Notes: generated by a model not told the origin, from the letters alone. Shown: positions 36,179 through 44,415, counted from the first letter of the stretch. The stretch is DNA of 64,000 bases from CAWCTD01 sp963798455 (GCA_963798455.1 CAWCTD010000004.1:62001-126000); one strand, 5' to 3'. Numbers and translations are program-made.

Positions 36179-38212
36179 CTATTTTAGCAACTCGACGAAT
36201 TCCGCCACAGTCGTCACTGGCGACTGGCAAACGTAGTGCTTGCAGACATATGCTGTCACCCCTCCCAAACGCGGCCACTTGTCCGCATCGCCGAGGGACA
36301 CGACTTTGTTGGGCACAAACCGCTGCCGCAGGGCGCGCAAAAAAGCCGCGGTGTCGTCCTGCTCCCCGTCCCCCGAAATGACGATCTGTTTCGGAGTGGC
36401 CAGGTGGAACCCGAGCGCCACCAGCATCCGCGGCATGGTGCCCGGCGCTCGGTACAACTGGGAGGCAAACGAGCCCAGCGTCCGTTCCCCCGATTGGCGG
36501 AAGTCCTGCCTGTCGGTCAGCTCGCCGAGACGCAGCAGGTTCAGCGCGGTCACCGAATTGGATGCGGGTTCCGCGCCGTCGCTGTCGTCCTTCAGCCGCA
36601 GCACTAGGCTGTCGTCGCTCTGGGAAGCTTCGTAATAGCCGCCACCCTCGCGATCCTCGAAAAGCTCGCGCTGGCGTTCCATGAGACGGACCGCCGTCTC
36701 CAGATGCTCACGATCGAAATCCGCTTCGTACAAGTCCAGCAAGCCCTCGACGAAAAGGGCGTAGTCGGCCGCAAATCCGTGGACTGCTCGCTCGCCCGCG
36801 CGGAAGCGGCGGAACAGGACGCCGCTGGCCGGATCCCACAAGCGGCTGAGAATGAATTGCGCCGCCTCCCGGGCCGCCGCGAGGTAGGCCGGCTCCTCCA
36901 GCACCTGCGCGCCCAGGGCGAACGCGGAGATCATCAGGCCATTCCACCCCGTCAGGATCTTGTCGTCAAGCTGCGGGCGAACCCGCTGGGACCGCGCAGC
37001 CAGCAGCGCCTGCCGGGAGGCATGGAGCGCGCTTCGATCTTCGTCTTCAGGTTCGAGGGCTTCGTGCAGGATGTTCTTTCCGGAGAACTCGCCGTGTGTA
37101 TCGCCGGTCACATTTCCCGCGGTTTCGACGCCGTATACGCGGCAGAACTTCTCCGCGGCGGCTCCGCCGAGGAGACCTTCGATCTCCCCGCGGCTCCAGA
37201 TGTAGAACGCGCCTTCGCCTTTGACCTCCGGGCGCGCGGCATCGATCACGCTGTCCGCATCTTCGGCGGAGTAGAAGCCGCCTTCGGGACTGGTCATGTC
37301 GCGAAGGACGTACTCGAAGATGCCGCGGGCGACGCCGGAGAAGAACCGGTCTCCCGTGATCTGGAACGCCTCCAGGTAAGCGGTCGCCAGTTGCGCCTGG
37401 TCGTAGAGCATCTTTTCGAAGTGCGGCACGAACCAGCTTTCGTCCACGGAATAACGGTGAAAGCCGCCGCCGAGGTGATCCCGAATCCCGCCCCTGGCCA
37501 TGGCGCGCAGCGTCACCAGCGTCATATTCAGCGCTTCCTGGTTGCCAGTGCGGGCGTGCTCGCGCAGCAGGAAACGGAAGATCGCGGGCTGCGGGAACTT
37601 GGGCGCGCCTCCAAAGCCCCCGTGCCCGGCATCGAACGCACGGCGGTAATAGAAGAAGCCGCTATCGAGCGCGCTCGCATCGAGCAAGGCGGCGGCGGGA
37701 CTGGCTTCGATGCGCTGCTTCAAATCGTCCAGCACGCTTTCGCTCGATTGGACAATCTCTTCGCGATGACTCTCCCAGGCATCGGCGATCTGCTCCAGAA
37801 CGCGAGTGAAGCCGGGTCGCCCGTAGCGGTCATCGGGGGGAAAATAGGTGCCGCCGAAAAACGGCTTCAAGTCCGGCGTCAGCCAGACCGACATGGGCCA
37901 TCCGCCGCTGCCCGCCGTGGCCTGCACGAAGAGCATGTAGACGCGGTCCACGTCAGGGCGCTCCTCGCGGTCCACCTTCACCGGAACGAAGCGCTCGTTG
38001 AGCAGGGCGGCGATCCGCTCGTCTTCGAACGATTCGCGCTCCATCACGTGGCACCAGTGACAGGTGGAGTAGCCCACCGACAGGAAGATCGGCTTCGCCT
38101 CGCGCCTGGCCTTCTCGAACGCCTCCGGTCCCCACGGAAACCAGTCCACGGGATTGTGCGCGTGTTGAAGGAGATAGGGACTCTTCTCCTGCGCTAATCG
38201 GTTTGTGTGCAT
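36179..38212 (-). CDS. DUF255 thioredoxin-domain protein (YyaL/SPATA20 family)
   Basis: A 677-aa protein with an N-terminal DUF255 thioredoxin-like domain, starting NRLAQEKSPYLLQHAHNPVDW. It carries the CHWC redox motif in YSTCHWCHVMERESFED and GGWPMSVWLTPD. A long alpha/alpha toroid (glycan-epimerase-like) domain runs to the C-terminus (GGGFHRYSVDESWFVPHFEKMLYDQ, TGWNGLMISAFA). The exact function of the family is not settled. The ATG lies 9 nt after the stop of a dapA 3' fragment. A second copy of this gene's first 20 codons sits 9.36 kb away at 47513-47573, next to the intact dapA-family gene. Confidence 0.93.
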   Translation of the reverse strand: MHTNRLAQEKSPYLLQHAHNPVDWFPWGPEAFEKARREAKPIFLSVGYSTCHWCHVMERESFEDERIAALLNERFVPVKVDREERPDVDRVYMLFVQATAGSGGWPMSVWLTPDLKPFFGGTYFPPDDRYGRPGFTRVLEQIADAWESHREEIVQSSESVLDDLKQRIEASPAAALLDASALDSGFFYYRRAFDAGHGGFGGAPKFPQPAIFRFLLREHARTGNQEALNMTLVTLRAMARGGIRDHLGGGFHRYSVDESWFVPHFEKMLYDQAQLATAYLEAFQITGDRFFSGVARGIFEYVLRDMTSPEGGFYSAEDADSVIDAARPEVKGEGAFYIWSRGEIEGLLGGAAAEKFCRVYGVETAGNVTGDTHGEFSGKNILHEALEPEDEDRSALHASRQALLAARSQRVRPQLDDKILTGWNGLMISAFALGAQVLEEPAYLAAAREAAQFILSRLWDPASGVLFRRFRAGERAVHGFAADYALFVEGLLDLYEADFDREHLETAVRLMERQRELFEDREGGGYYEASQSDDSLVLRLKDDSDGAEPASNSVTALNLLRLGELTDRQDFRQSGERTLGSFASQLYRAPGTMPRMLVALGFHLATPKQIVISGDGEQDDTAAFLRALRQRFVPNKVVSLGDADKWPRLGGVTAYVCKHYVCQSPVTTVAEFVELLK

Positions 38213-38489
38213 CCCTCTGCGCTACCGTCCCAGGCCCACCATGGTGGCCGGCTCCGGGAGATAGCGCGCCTCTCTGAGTTTGTCCAGTACCGCTGCCAGC
38301 TTCGCCCGGGCCCCTTCCGGCATGGGCCCGACCGGACGCCGCGAGCGCCCCACGTTCATCTCCGCCATGTTCATGGCCTCCTTCACAACCGACGGGAACG
38401 TCCCCAGCGAAAACGCCAGCCTCAGCGGTTCCACCAGTGCATACAACCGGGCCGCCTCTCTCAGTTTCCCAAACTGGCAGGCGCTGTGT
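38152..38489. repeat. Left copy of the 338-bp island-flanking direct repeat
   Basis: Matches 47513-47850 at a constant offset of 9361 bp with no indel seen, identity about 85-90 % by eye. It contains the 3' end of a dapA-family gene, the 9-nt spacer and the first about 20 codons of the DUF255 gene. Here the DUF255 side is intact and the dapA side is a fragment. At 38489/38490 the sequence switches abruptly into rhs coding sequence. Confidence 0.85.
38222..38489 (-). pseudogene. 3' fragment of a dapA-family gene
   Basis: Encodes the last about 88 residues of the dihydrodipicolinate-synthase-family protein found complete at 47583-48506 (shared blocks FPSVVKEAMNMA, NVGRSRRPVGPMPEG, LREARYLPEPATM). 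It ends at TAG 38222 but has no 5' part: upstream it is replaced by rhs sequence at 38490. Substitutions relative to the intact copy are spread evenly, as expected for an old or foreign-origin duplicate. Confidence 0.88.
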
Positions 38490-38744
38490 CACCCGCGCGA
38501 TCAGGTTCCCGTTGTGGTCGTAAGTCAGCGTGGTGGCGCCCCACTGTGTGAGCCGGTTGGTGGCGTCGTAAACCGCCGAGGCCAACGCCTGCGTCAGCCG
38601 GCTGGCGTCGTCGTACGTCTGCGTGGTCGTTGAGCCATCCGCGTACGCGACTGGCGTCATCCGCCCGAACCCTTCATACGTGAAGTCCGTGGCCTGCTGC
38701 TTGCAGTCCGTGAAGCGCGTGAGGTTTTCGGCATTGTCGAACAA
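38490..38744 (-). pseudogene. Rhs/YD-repeat fragment
   Basis: Encodes NAENLTRFTDCKQQ, TTTQTYDDASRLTQALASAVYDA and LTYDHNGNLIARV, i.e. YD repeats matching two separate parts of the larger rhs gene (46106-47213 and 42447-43575) fused by an internal deletion. There is no start and no tip; it is cut at 38490 by the dapA fragment. The 281 bp upstream on the minus strand (38745-39025) hold no supported gene. Confidence 0.75.
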
Positions 38745-39025
38745 GTGGCGATTGTATAAGACAGCTAAAGAAAAGCAATAATGCCGAAGGACTCCCCGGC
38801 AGCAACCGCCCCCTTCCGCACAGTACCGCTACCGGCGTCAACCGCCACCCCTACCCCCTGCGCAAAGCGCTCTCTACCGTGGCCCCAAAAGGAACCGACT
38901 CAGCGACGCGCGGCGGACTCCTTTGGACCGCGGCATCGGGAAGGGATAGCCGCGGCCAAGCGGCTAGGAAGGAGCCGCCTGGAACTGCCTATGGAAGCCT
39001 GTTTCCCCTTTCTGAGATTCCTGTT

Positions 39026-39574
39026 CTACTGAGCCTTCTTACGATTAGTGCCGTCAAGACGAACTTGGAACAGGTTGGCCGGCGCTCTAAAAGTGTTAAA
39101 GTCAACCTTATCCACATCAGGAGCGTAATAGAAGTTTACTATAGCCGGATCTCCGCGAGAAATGCCTTGCAGCTCGAAATAATCCGCTCCATCAGGATAG
39201 GCTTTTGTGATTGTGCCAGGCGAAACAATCCGCTTCACGTGGCTCGAGTCGCAATCAAACACATATAAGCCAGGTTTTCCATAGATCGGACTCGTCGTAT
39301 ACACGAGTGTCCTATCCGCAGCCCAAATCATGCCTGTTACATCGTTGACCGAAATCCGGCCATCCTGGCCTGTGGTCAGCATCAAGAAGCCGCCTCTGTC
39401 AGATGTCTTGAGGCTAGCTTCGCATTTCCCATTGGGAGAACTGAATGTTCCTGGCCTCTTTATAGGTTCTTGTCCGTCCCGTCTGGGGATTGCCTGCGCG
39501 GTGTTCGCTCCAAATAGATGCCCTCCCAGAAAGAGAACCAAACCCGGCATTCCAAGAACTCGTTTAAGGTCCAT
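39026..39574 (-). CDS. Secreted protein, candidate immunity for the adjacent Rhs tip
   Basis: A 182-aa protein with an N-terminal signal peptide (hydrophobic VLGMPGLVLFLGGHLFGAN, cleavage near ANTAQA) and a beta-rich body. The segments GMIWAADRTLVYTTSPIYGK and GLYVFDCDSSHVKRIVSPG look like propeller-type repeats. It lies 43 nt downstream of the Rhs tip with an L,D-transpeptidase-like domain, the classic position of an immunity gene. Export to the periplasm fits protection against a peptidoglycan-directed toxin. No named family recognised; the immunity role is inferred from place and export. Confidence 0.6.
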   Translation of the reverse strand: MDLKRVLGMPGLVLFLGGHLFGANTAQAIPRRDGQEPIKRPGTFSSPNGKCEASLKTSDRGGFLMLTTGQDGRISVNDVTGMIWAADRTLVYTTSPIYGKPGLYVFDCDSSHVKRIVSPGTITKAYPDGADYFELQGISRGDPAIVNFYYAPDVDKVDFNTFRAPANLFQVRLDGTNRKKAQ

Positions 39575-39617
39575 CGTTGCCTCACTGAATTCTGATCTTA
39601 GTTATGGGGTCCGTTTA

Positions 39618-40595
39618 TTAGAGCTGATGCAGAATCTGGGCTGTTTCATTGCTGACACGGATGCAGCCTAAGGTCTTGGAGGTAGGCCCAGAGCGGCCGC
39701 CGTGTATGCCGATGCCTCGTTGGCGAACAATTGACCCAGGTGCCCCAATCGGGAAGAAGTATGGTCCATATGCTGGGCTGCTCCCTGTACTCACTGGTGC
39801 CTGGACCGGGAACGTGCCGCTCGGAGCTGGACCGTTGCTTCCTATTGTGTTCGGATTGCCTCTCGGGTTTGTCGTGAAGTTGCCGGCTAGGTAGACACCC
39901 ACCACATTCCCATTGCCATCAATCACAGTCAGAGTTCCGGAAGAGCGATTGAATACCAGGCTCGACAGACCGGACGGGTCGAGCATCTTTAATGGATCAT
40001 TCCCTACATACGCGTACATGTTGACCCCACCGCTGAATTCAGTCGGATCCTCGCTGATGAACCGCTGGAGGCCGGGATGGTAGTACCGCGCCCGGTAGTA
40101 GTACAGCCCCGTGCCGTCGTTCTCCCGGCTGGTGTACTGGAATGGGTTGGCGCTGGAGGGACCGTTCACGGTCGCCTGGCCAAACGGTTCGTAGGTGTAC
40201 TGCGTCTGCACAGCGCCAGCGCCGTCCGCCAGGGCCAGTGTGGATCCCAGCGCGTCGGTGAGGAAGTGGCGCGTGCCGGAGGAATCCGTCCGCGTAAAGA
40301 CTTCGTCGATGCCGAGGCCCGTCAGGAGGTTCGCCGTCGTCGCGGAGGTCTCCCGCACCGCGTTCACCCCGTCGTACAGAAACTGCGTCGTCACCGACAC
40401 CCCCTGCCCGGACGCATTGTACCAGAACACGGTCGCCGGAATGCTCGAGATCGGCCCCTGGATGCTCGTCAGATTGCCTCCGGCGTCGTATCCGAAACTC
40501 GTGCCGTGGTTCAACGGGTCGGTGACCGCCGTCAGCCGGTTGTACGTCGCCAGGCAGTCCGACGCCGTCTGATACTTGAAGAGGAAGTTCATCAT
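39618..40595 (-). CDS. Displaced Rhs tip with L,D-transpeptidase (YkuD/Tlde1-like) C-terminal domain
   Basis: A 325-aa protein. The N-terminal part is a shortened Rhs segment (about residues 20-65, GGNLTSIQGP) joined to the Rhs core hallmark, including QYTYEPFGQATV, GLYYYRARYYHPGLQRFISEDP and YAYVGNDPLKMLDPSG (to about residue 210). The following about 115 residues differ from every other tip here and end IGIHGG...TSKTLGCIRVSNETA. This His-Gly, then Gly-Cys-Ile-Arg pattern is the catalytic His/Cys signature of YkuD-type L,D-transpeptidases, also used by Tlde1 toxins that attack peptidoglycan. Toxin action is inferred. It is too short to be a full delivery Rhs, so it reads as an orphan tip cassette. 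Confidence 0.75.
   Translation of the reverse strand: MMNFLFKYQTASDCLATYNRLTAVTDPLNHGTSFGYDAGGNLTSIQGPISSIPATVFWYNASGQGVSVTTQFLYDGVNAVRETSATTANLLTGLGIDEVFTRTDSSGTRHFLTDALGSTLALADGAGAVQTQYTYEPFGQATVNGPSSANPFQYTSRENDGTGLYYYRARYYHPGLQRFISEDPTEFSGGVNMYAYVGNDPLKMLDPSGLSSLVFNRSSGTLTVIDGNGNVVGVYLAGNFTTNPRGNPNTIGSNGPAPSGTFPVQAPVSTGSSPAYGPYFFPIGAPGSIVRQRGIGIHGGRSGPTSKTLGCIRVSNETAQILHQL
40045..40390. repeat. Rhs-core repeat, copy 1 of 3
   Basis: A 346-bp stretch encoding the region from the QFLYDGVN segment to the ISEDP segment of the Rhs core. It lines up without indels with 41486-41831 (offset 1441) and 43027-43372 (offset 2982), and most differences are single bases. The variable tip follows at its lower-coordinate end (downstream on the minus strand). 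Confidence 0.85.
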
Positions 40596-40735
40596 CGGCG
40601 GGCCCCACGCATCGGCGGAAAAAGTAAAGAAACCGCGTCGGGCTGGCGCAGATGATCTTCAGTCTCGGCGCCCAAAGGCTTTATCCCTGAAGACCAAGCT
40701 GTTTCGGTGAGCATCTCGCAGCGCGGTTCGCCGGC

Positions 40736-40942
40736 TTACCTCCGTTTCTTCAGCCGAAGATAAAGGACCGACGCAAGCATTTGGAAGACATAACAAGCCA
40801 ATACCAGCAGGACCGCTGGCCAGATCGGTATCCCCTGCGCGACCACGATGGCAAGGGCGATGAGCCAAGGGGAGACCCCAAGGATGACGACGATGACGAC
40901 CTTCCACTTGACACCGGAGGGCAAGGGGTCGTTTACTGGCAT
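40736..40942 (-). CDS. Small two-helix membrane protein, candidate immunity
   Basis: A 68-aa protein with a short polar start (MPVNDPLPSG) and two hydrophobic helices (VVIVVILGVSPWLIALAIVV and WPAVLLVLACYVFQMLASVLY) ending in a basic tail (RLKKRR). Its ATG overlaps the last codons of the upstream Rhs tip by 10 bp, so translation is probably coupled. Small membrane proteins directly after Rhs tips usually guard against membrane-active or membrane-crossing toxins. No named family recognised. Confidence 0.6.
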   Translation of the reverse strand: MPVNDPLPSGVKWKVVIVVILGVSPWLIALAIVVAQGIPIWPAVLLVLACYVFQMLASVLYLRLKKRR

Positions 40943-41868
40943 TGGCAGTTGCCCGGGCGGTTTACCATACTGCCCCCTATCCACCACCCCCCTCCAGAGT
41001 TCCAGTAGGGGTTCGTCGAGGTTGCTTTGGAAATGATCTTGGCCGCATCGGGACCGTATTTCGCAAGCACCTGCTCCTCGGAGAGGAACGAATGGCCGGT
41101 AATGCGTTCGATCGCTTTTCCAGGGAGGCCTGCCCAGCCGACGCGCTTTAGTAAATTTCTAGCCGAGGAGATTTGCAGCGCCCTAGCCAGCTCACTGCTC
41201 CCTGAACTGAAGACTAAGGGCAGGGCCTTCGCAGTAGCCGCATACGCAAGTCGACCAACGCCGAGGACAAGGGGGACCTTGTCTCCGATACGATACGCGA
41301 GGGAACATTCATCGATGTCGCCCCTCCAATTGTTGGGAAGACGCTTCGTTAACGTGAAAGTCAAGCTGTCTACAATTCCCATCGAGAAATCATCAAAGGC
41401 ATTCATTCCGGACGAGTCGCGGAAACCCGTAGGATCGTCAAAGGTGTAGGTCTGCAAATTCGTGTCGCCCCCAATGAATCCGGCTGGATCCTCGCTGATG
41501 AAACGCTGGAGGCCGGGCTGGTAGTACCGCGCCCGGTGGTAGTACAGCCCCGTGCCGTCGTTCTCCCGGCCAGTGTACTGGAACGGGTTGGTGCTGGAGG
41601 GGCCGTTCACGGTCACCTCACCGAACGGCTCGTAGGTGTATTGCGTCTGCACGGCGCCTGCGCCGTCCGCCAAAGCGAGAGTTGAGCCGAGCGCGTCGGT
41701 GAGGAAGTGGCGCGTGCCGGAAGAGTCCGTCCGCGTGAAGACTTCGTCGATGCCGAGGCCCGTGAGGAGGTTGGCTGTGTTCGAGGAGATCTCTTGCACC
41801 GTGTTCACCCCGTCGCACAGGAACTGGGTCGTTGCGCAGATGGTATGGCTGGTACGGCGTGGCAGCAA
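40933..41868 (-). CDS. Displaced Rhs tip with unrecognised C-terminal toxin domain
   Basis: A 311-aa protein. After a few non-Rhs codons (the upstream junction with unrelated DNA is near 41835) it enters the Rhs core: TANLLTGLGIDEVFTRTDSS, TQYTYEPFGEVTV and RARYYQPGLQRFISEDP. The YAYVGNDP block is altered here to a YTFDDPTGFRDSSG-like form. The last about 155 residues are unique: a helical pre-toxin section (SLAYRIGDKVPLVLGVGRLAYAA) and a C-terminal part with LLKRVGWAGLPGKAIERI and NPYWNSGGGWW. No known nuclease or transpeptidase motif is seen. It lacks the N-terminal shell, so it is an orphan tip. A 2-TM protein gene overlaps its end. Confidence 0.7.
   Translation of the reverse strand: MLPRRTSHTICATTQFLCDGVNTVQEISSNTANLLTGLGIDEVFTRTDSSGTRHFLTDALGSTLALADGAGAVQTQYTYEPFGEVTVNGPSSTNPFQYTGRENDGTGLYYHRARYYQPGLQRFISEDPAGFIGGDTNLQTYTFDDPTGFRDSSGMNAFDDFSMGIVDSLTFTLTKRLPNNWRGDIDECSLAYRIGDKVPLVLGVGRLAYAATAKALPLVFSSGSSELARALQISSARNLLKRVGWAGLPGKAIERITGHSFLSEEQVLAKYGPDAAKIISKATSTNPYWNSGGGWWIGGSMVNRPGNCQCQ
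41486..41831. repeat. Rhs-core repeat, copy 2 of 3
   Basis: The second copy of the 346-bp rhs-core unit (see 40045-40390), in the same orientation and leading into the unrecognised toxin tip. Homology to the rhs core stops sharply near its upstream end (about 41835), where unrelated DNA begins. Confidence 0.85.
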
Positions 41869-41926
41869 GCCGTGCCGAAGCTAGTTCCCGCCATCGACGT
41901 CAACCGGTCCCCGGTGTCCCGGCTTG

Positions 41927-42379
41927 CTACTCTGCCACGACCCTGATGGGCGTGAGACCCTTCATCTGTACGGTGTACAAGTGGCCTTCTCCTCGGCTGG
42001 CAAACGAAATCTCCCATTCGGCGTTTTCAACGGTACCTTTGGGGATTGTCATGGACGAAATCACGAATTGGTTCGGCGGGGGATCGGCCCCGGTCGCTGG
42101 GTTCCAGCGGTGCCATTCTTGGTGGAGCGACTGCCCGATTCCATCGCGTAGACTTGGCCACTCTTCGGTCAGCTTCCTGAAGAATTCCTGTTGCTGCTCC
42201 ATATTGTCTGCAGCCGAAGCCTCGACAAAAACCTCGATATCCGACTCAGCCCAGTGGAATTTCGTCTTGGCTTCCCAGTACTTCGCGTGGTCGCCCATAT
42301 AGCGCATCCGACCGAAGACAGGATCATCGCGACGGGGCTTCCCCCAGCAGTTGAAGATAGAATCGATGAAATTGACCAT
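41927..42379 (-). CDS. Candidate immunity protein for the nuclease-type Rhs tip
   Basis: A 150-aa soluble protein without signal peptide or membrane helix, starting MVNFIDSIFNCWGK. It contains DPVFGRMRYMGDHAKYWEAK and IEVFVEASAADNMEQQQEFF, a pattern that recalls small proteins of the DUF2262/DUF6985 kind seen beside polymorphic toxins; this is a weak match by eye. It lies 67 nt downstream of the Rhs gene with an HNH-like tip. A cytosolic immunity protein fits a DNA- or RNA-cutting toxin. ATG 42379 is preferred to an upstream TTG. Confidence 0.55.
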   Translation of the reverse strand: MVNFIDSIFNCWGKPRRDDPVFGRMRYMGDHAKYWEAKTKFHWAESDIEVFVEASAADNMEQQQEFFRKLTEEWPSLRDGIGQSLHQEWHRWNPATGADPPPNQFVISSMTIPKGTVENAEWEISFASRGEGHLYTVQMKGLTPIRVVAE

Positions 42380-42446
42380 CGGCCCACGCTCTATCAACTT
42401 CTGGTCTGTCTCAAGACATGCTTAGCGTTCTGCCTCGCTGTGCACA

Positions 42447-43575
42447 CTACCTGCATTCGCACCTCCCCCTAGTCAGACTCCAGCCCTTGCCAACAGCATC
42501 AGCAGTCGCAACTTTTCCCCAAGTCGGCGAACCCGCCCAAAGGCGCCCCACACCTGTCATTTGGTGCATGGCTGTATGCTCCTCCGCGGTCAACTTCGTA
42601 ATGTTCCACGGTTGGTTCTTGACCACTTGTGGAACTCCCGCCCCCCAACCGTTCTGTGGTATCGCCCAATGGTGAAATTGTAGGCCTGGAAGATCGCGCC
42701 AACCCACGCTTGTCATCCACTTTCTTGTTGCGTCCCAAGTGTGGCTTCCCGAGATTTTTGCGAGCCCTCCGACCGCGACTTTTCCTATAGTAGAGGCGAG
42801 TGATTTGACGAGGAACGCATCAGACGCGGCCAAGGCGGTATTTAGGAAGCCGCTAGCCCAGTCGCCGCACTCGAAATCATGCACTGCCTGCCGTCCCGAA
42901 CCCCAGATGGGGATCAAGCTTTCCGCAAATCCTGGAGCATCTGTCATTCCGGAAGGATCCGTCAAGTCAGCGGGTGCGCCTCCGACATACGCATAGAAAT
43001 CTGCATCGCCACCTGCGAACCCGAGCGGATCCTCGCTGATGAACCGCTGGAGTCCGGGATGGTAGTATCTCGCCCGGTAGTAGTACAGCCCGGTGCCGTC
43101 GTTCTCCCGGCCAGTGTACTGGAACGGGTTGGCGCTGGAGGGGCCGTTCACGGTCACCTGGCCGAACGGCTCGTAGGTGTACTGCGTCTGTACGGCGCCT
43201 GCGCCGTCCGCCAAGGCAAGTGTTGATCCCAACGCGTCGGTGAGGAAGTGGCGCGTGCCGGAGGAATCTGTCCGCGTAAAGACTTCGTCGATGCCGAGGC
43301 CCGTCAGCAGGTTCGCCGCGGCGCCGCCAATCTCCTGCGCGGGGTTGACTCCGTCGTAGAGGAACTGGGTCGTCGCCCCGCCAACGGTTTTGCTCTTCCT
43401 ACGCCCGAACGCATCGTACTGGAAATTCGCCCCGGTCATCGACGCCAACTGGTTCCGGGCGTTCCAGGTGTACGAGTTGAGGCCGTCGCTGGTCAGGTTC
43501 CCGTTGTCGTCGTAAGTCAGCGTGATGGCGCCCCACTGGGTGAGCCGGTTTGCCGCGTCATACACCGCCGAGGCC
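42447..43575 (-). pseudogene. 3' half of the main rhs gene, with HNH-like nuclease tip (split by IS66)
   Basis: Continues the gene at 46106-47213 in frame once the IS66 element and one 8-bp duplicate are removed (joined length 742 codons plus stop). It contains NRLTQWGAITLTYDDNGNLT, the Rhs core (RARYYHPGLQRFISEDPLG), YAYVGGAPADLTDPSG, a pre-toxin stretch (PIWGSGRQAVHDFECGDW), and a tip with FHHWAIPQNGWG, VVKNQPWNITKL and a later AEEHTAMHQMTG. The HH...N...H layout resembles HNH/endonuclease-VII-type toxins (GHH/WHH group). An ATG within this part could still allow a short product (from 43561). Confidence 0.8.
43027..43372. repeat. Rhs-core repeat, copy 3 of 3
   Basis: The third copy of the 346-bp unit, inside the main rhs gene and in front of the nuclease-like tip. 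It shows the same orientation and frame position as copies 1 and 2. Confidence 0.85.
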
Positions 43576-43684
43576 GTACGCGTCCGGCAAACCCATCTTC
43601 CGTGTTTTGAGGTAAGCGGTCATACTTCCTTGTGTTGATGCATGTGCGCCCGGAGTGCGCGCGCGGGCACGAGGAGGAGCAGAA

Positions 43685-44032
43685 GTGAGCCAGAAGCACG
43701 ATGTGGAGAAGGCGCGGTACTGGCAGGCGGTCATTCGGGATGCTGCCCGGAGCGGCATGTCGACGCGGGCCTTCTGCCGGCAGCGGAAGCTGAAGGAGTG
43801 CCAGTTCTACTGGTGGCAGCGCCGATTGAAGGAGAAGCGTCCGCCCGCTTCAACGCCGCGGGGCTCAGCGAACGGGCCGGCCAGCTTCGCCCTGGTCAGC
43901 GGCGAGCCGGGCTCGGCGGATGCCGGCATAGAGTTGGTGCTGGCCGGCGGGCGGCGGCTGCGCCTGGCCAAAGGCGTCGATGAGCCGACCCTGCGATCGG
44001 TGCTGGCGGCGCTGGAACAGCCGGGATGCTGA
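43685..44032 (+). CDS. tnpA: IS66 accessory protein TnpA
   Basis: A 115-aa helix-turn-helix protein (IS66 Orf1 type): KARYWQAVIRDAARSGMSTRAFCRQRKLKECQFYWWQRRLK is the DNA-binding part, followed by a Pro/Ala linker and ELVLAGGRRLRLAKGVDEPTLRSVLAAL. GTG 43685 is preferred; an in-frame ATG 30 nt upstream is possible. It overlaps tnpB by 7 nt. Confidence 0.92.
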   Translation: MSQKHDVEKARYWQAVIRDAARSGMSTRAFCRQRKLKECQFYWWQRRLKEKRPPASTPRGSANGPASFALVSGEPGSADAGIELVLAGGRRLRLAKGVDEPTLRSVLAALEQPGC

Positions 44033-44415
44033 GCTTCCCGGCGGCCATCAAGGTGTACTTGTGCACCGTGGCCTGTGACATGCGCCGGAGCTTCGACGGT
44101 CTGTCCATGATGGCCGAGCATATCATCCGCTGCAATCCCTTCTCGGGGCACCTGCTGGTGTTTTGCAACCGGCGTAGCGACCGTCTGAAGATCCTGTACT
44201 GGGATCGGGATGGGTGGGTGATCTGGTACAAGCGGCTGGAGGCGGGCACCTTCCAGTTCCCCTTCGCCCAAACGGGCCGGCGGGAGATCGCGGCCTGGGA
44301 GCTGGGCGTGCTGCTGGAGGGCATCGACCTCGGCAAGGGGCGACGGCGGAAACGCTACGCGCTGCCCGCCGCGGCATTCGAGGCGCATGCGGAGCTGGAG
44401 GCGTCAAAACAATAG
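44026..44415 (+). CDS. tnpB: IS66 accessory protein TnpB
   Basis: A 129-aa IS66 Orf2 protein, recognised by VYLCTVACDMRRSFDGLSMMAE, GHLLVFCNRRSDRLKILYWDRDGWVIWYKRLE and GTFQFP. Complete. Required with TnpA and TnpC for transposition in this family. Confidence 0.95.
   Translation: MLSFPAAIKVYLCTVACDMRRSFDGLSMMAEHIIRCNPFSGHLLVFCNRRSDRLKILYWDRDGWVIWYKRLEAGTFQFPFAQTGRREIAAWELGVLLEGIDLGKGRRRKRYALPAAAFEAHAELEASKQ

Noticed and set aside
38741..38765. CTGTCTTATACAATC motif resembling an IS4/Tn5-type terminal repeat at the upstream end of the rhs scrap
   Set aside because: No matching partner end or transposase lies in the right orientation; similarity over about 15 bases is not enough.
40659..40907. 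82-aa minus-strand open frame next to the 2-TM protein
   Set aside because: Overlaps the 2-TM gene in another frame; Arg/His/Pro-rich shadow translation without signals.
40045..43372. CRISPR-like or tandem-repeat array
   Set aside because: The repeats are three 346-bp rhs coding units spaced about 1.5 kb apart, not short repeats with regular spacers.
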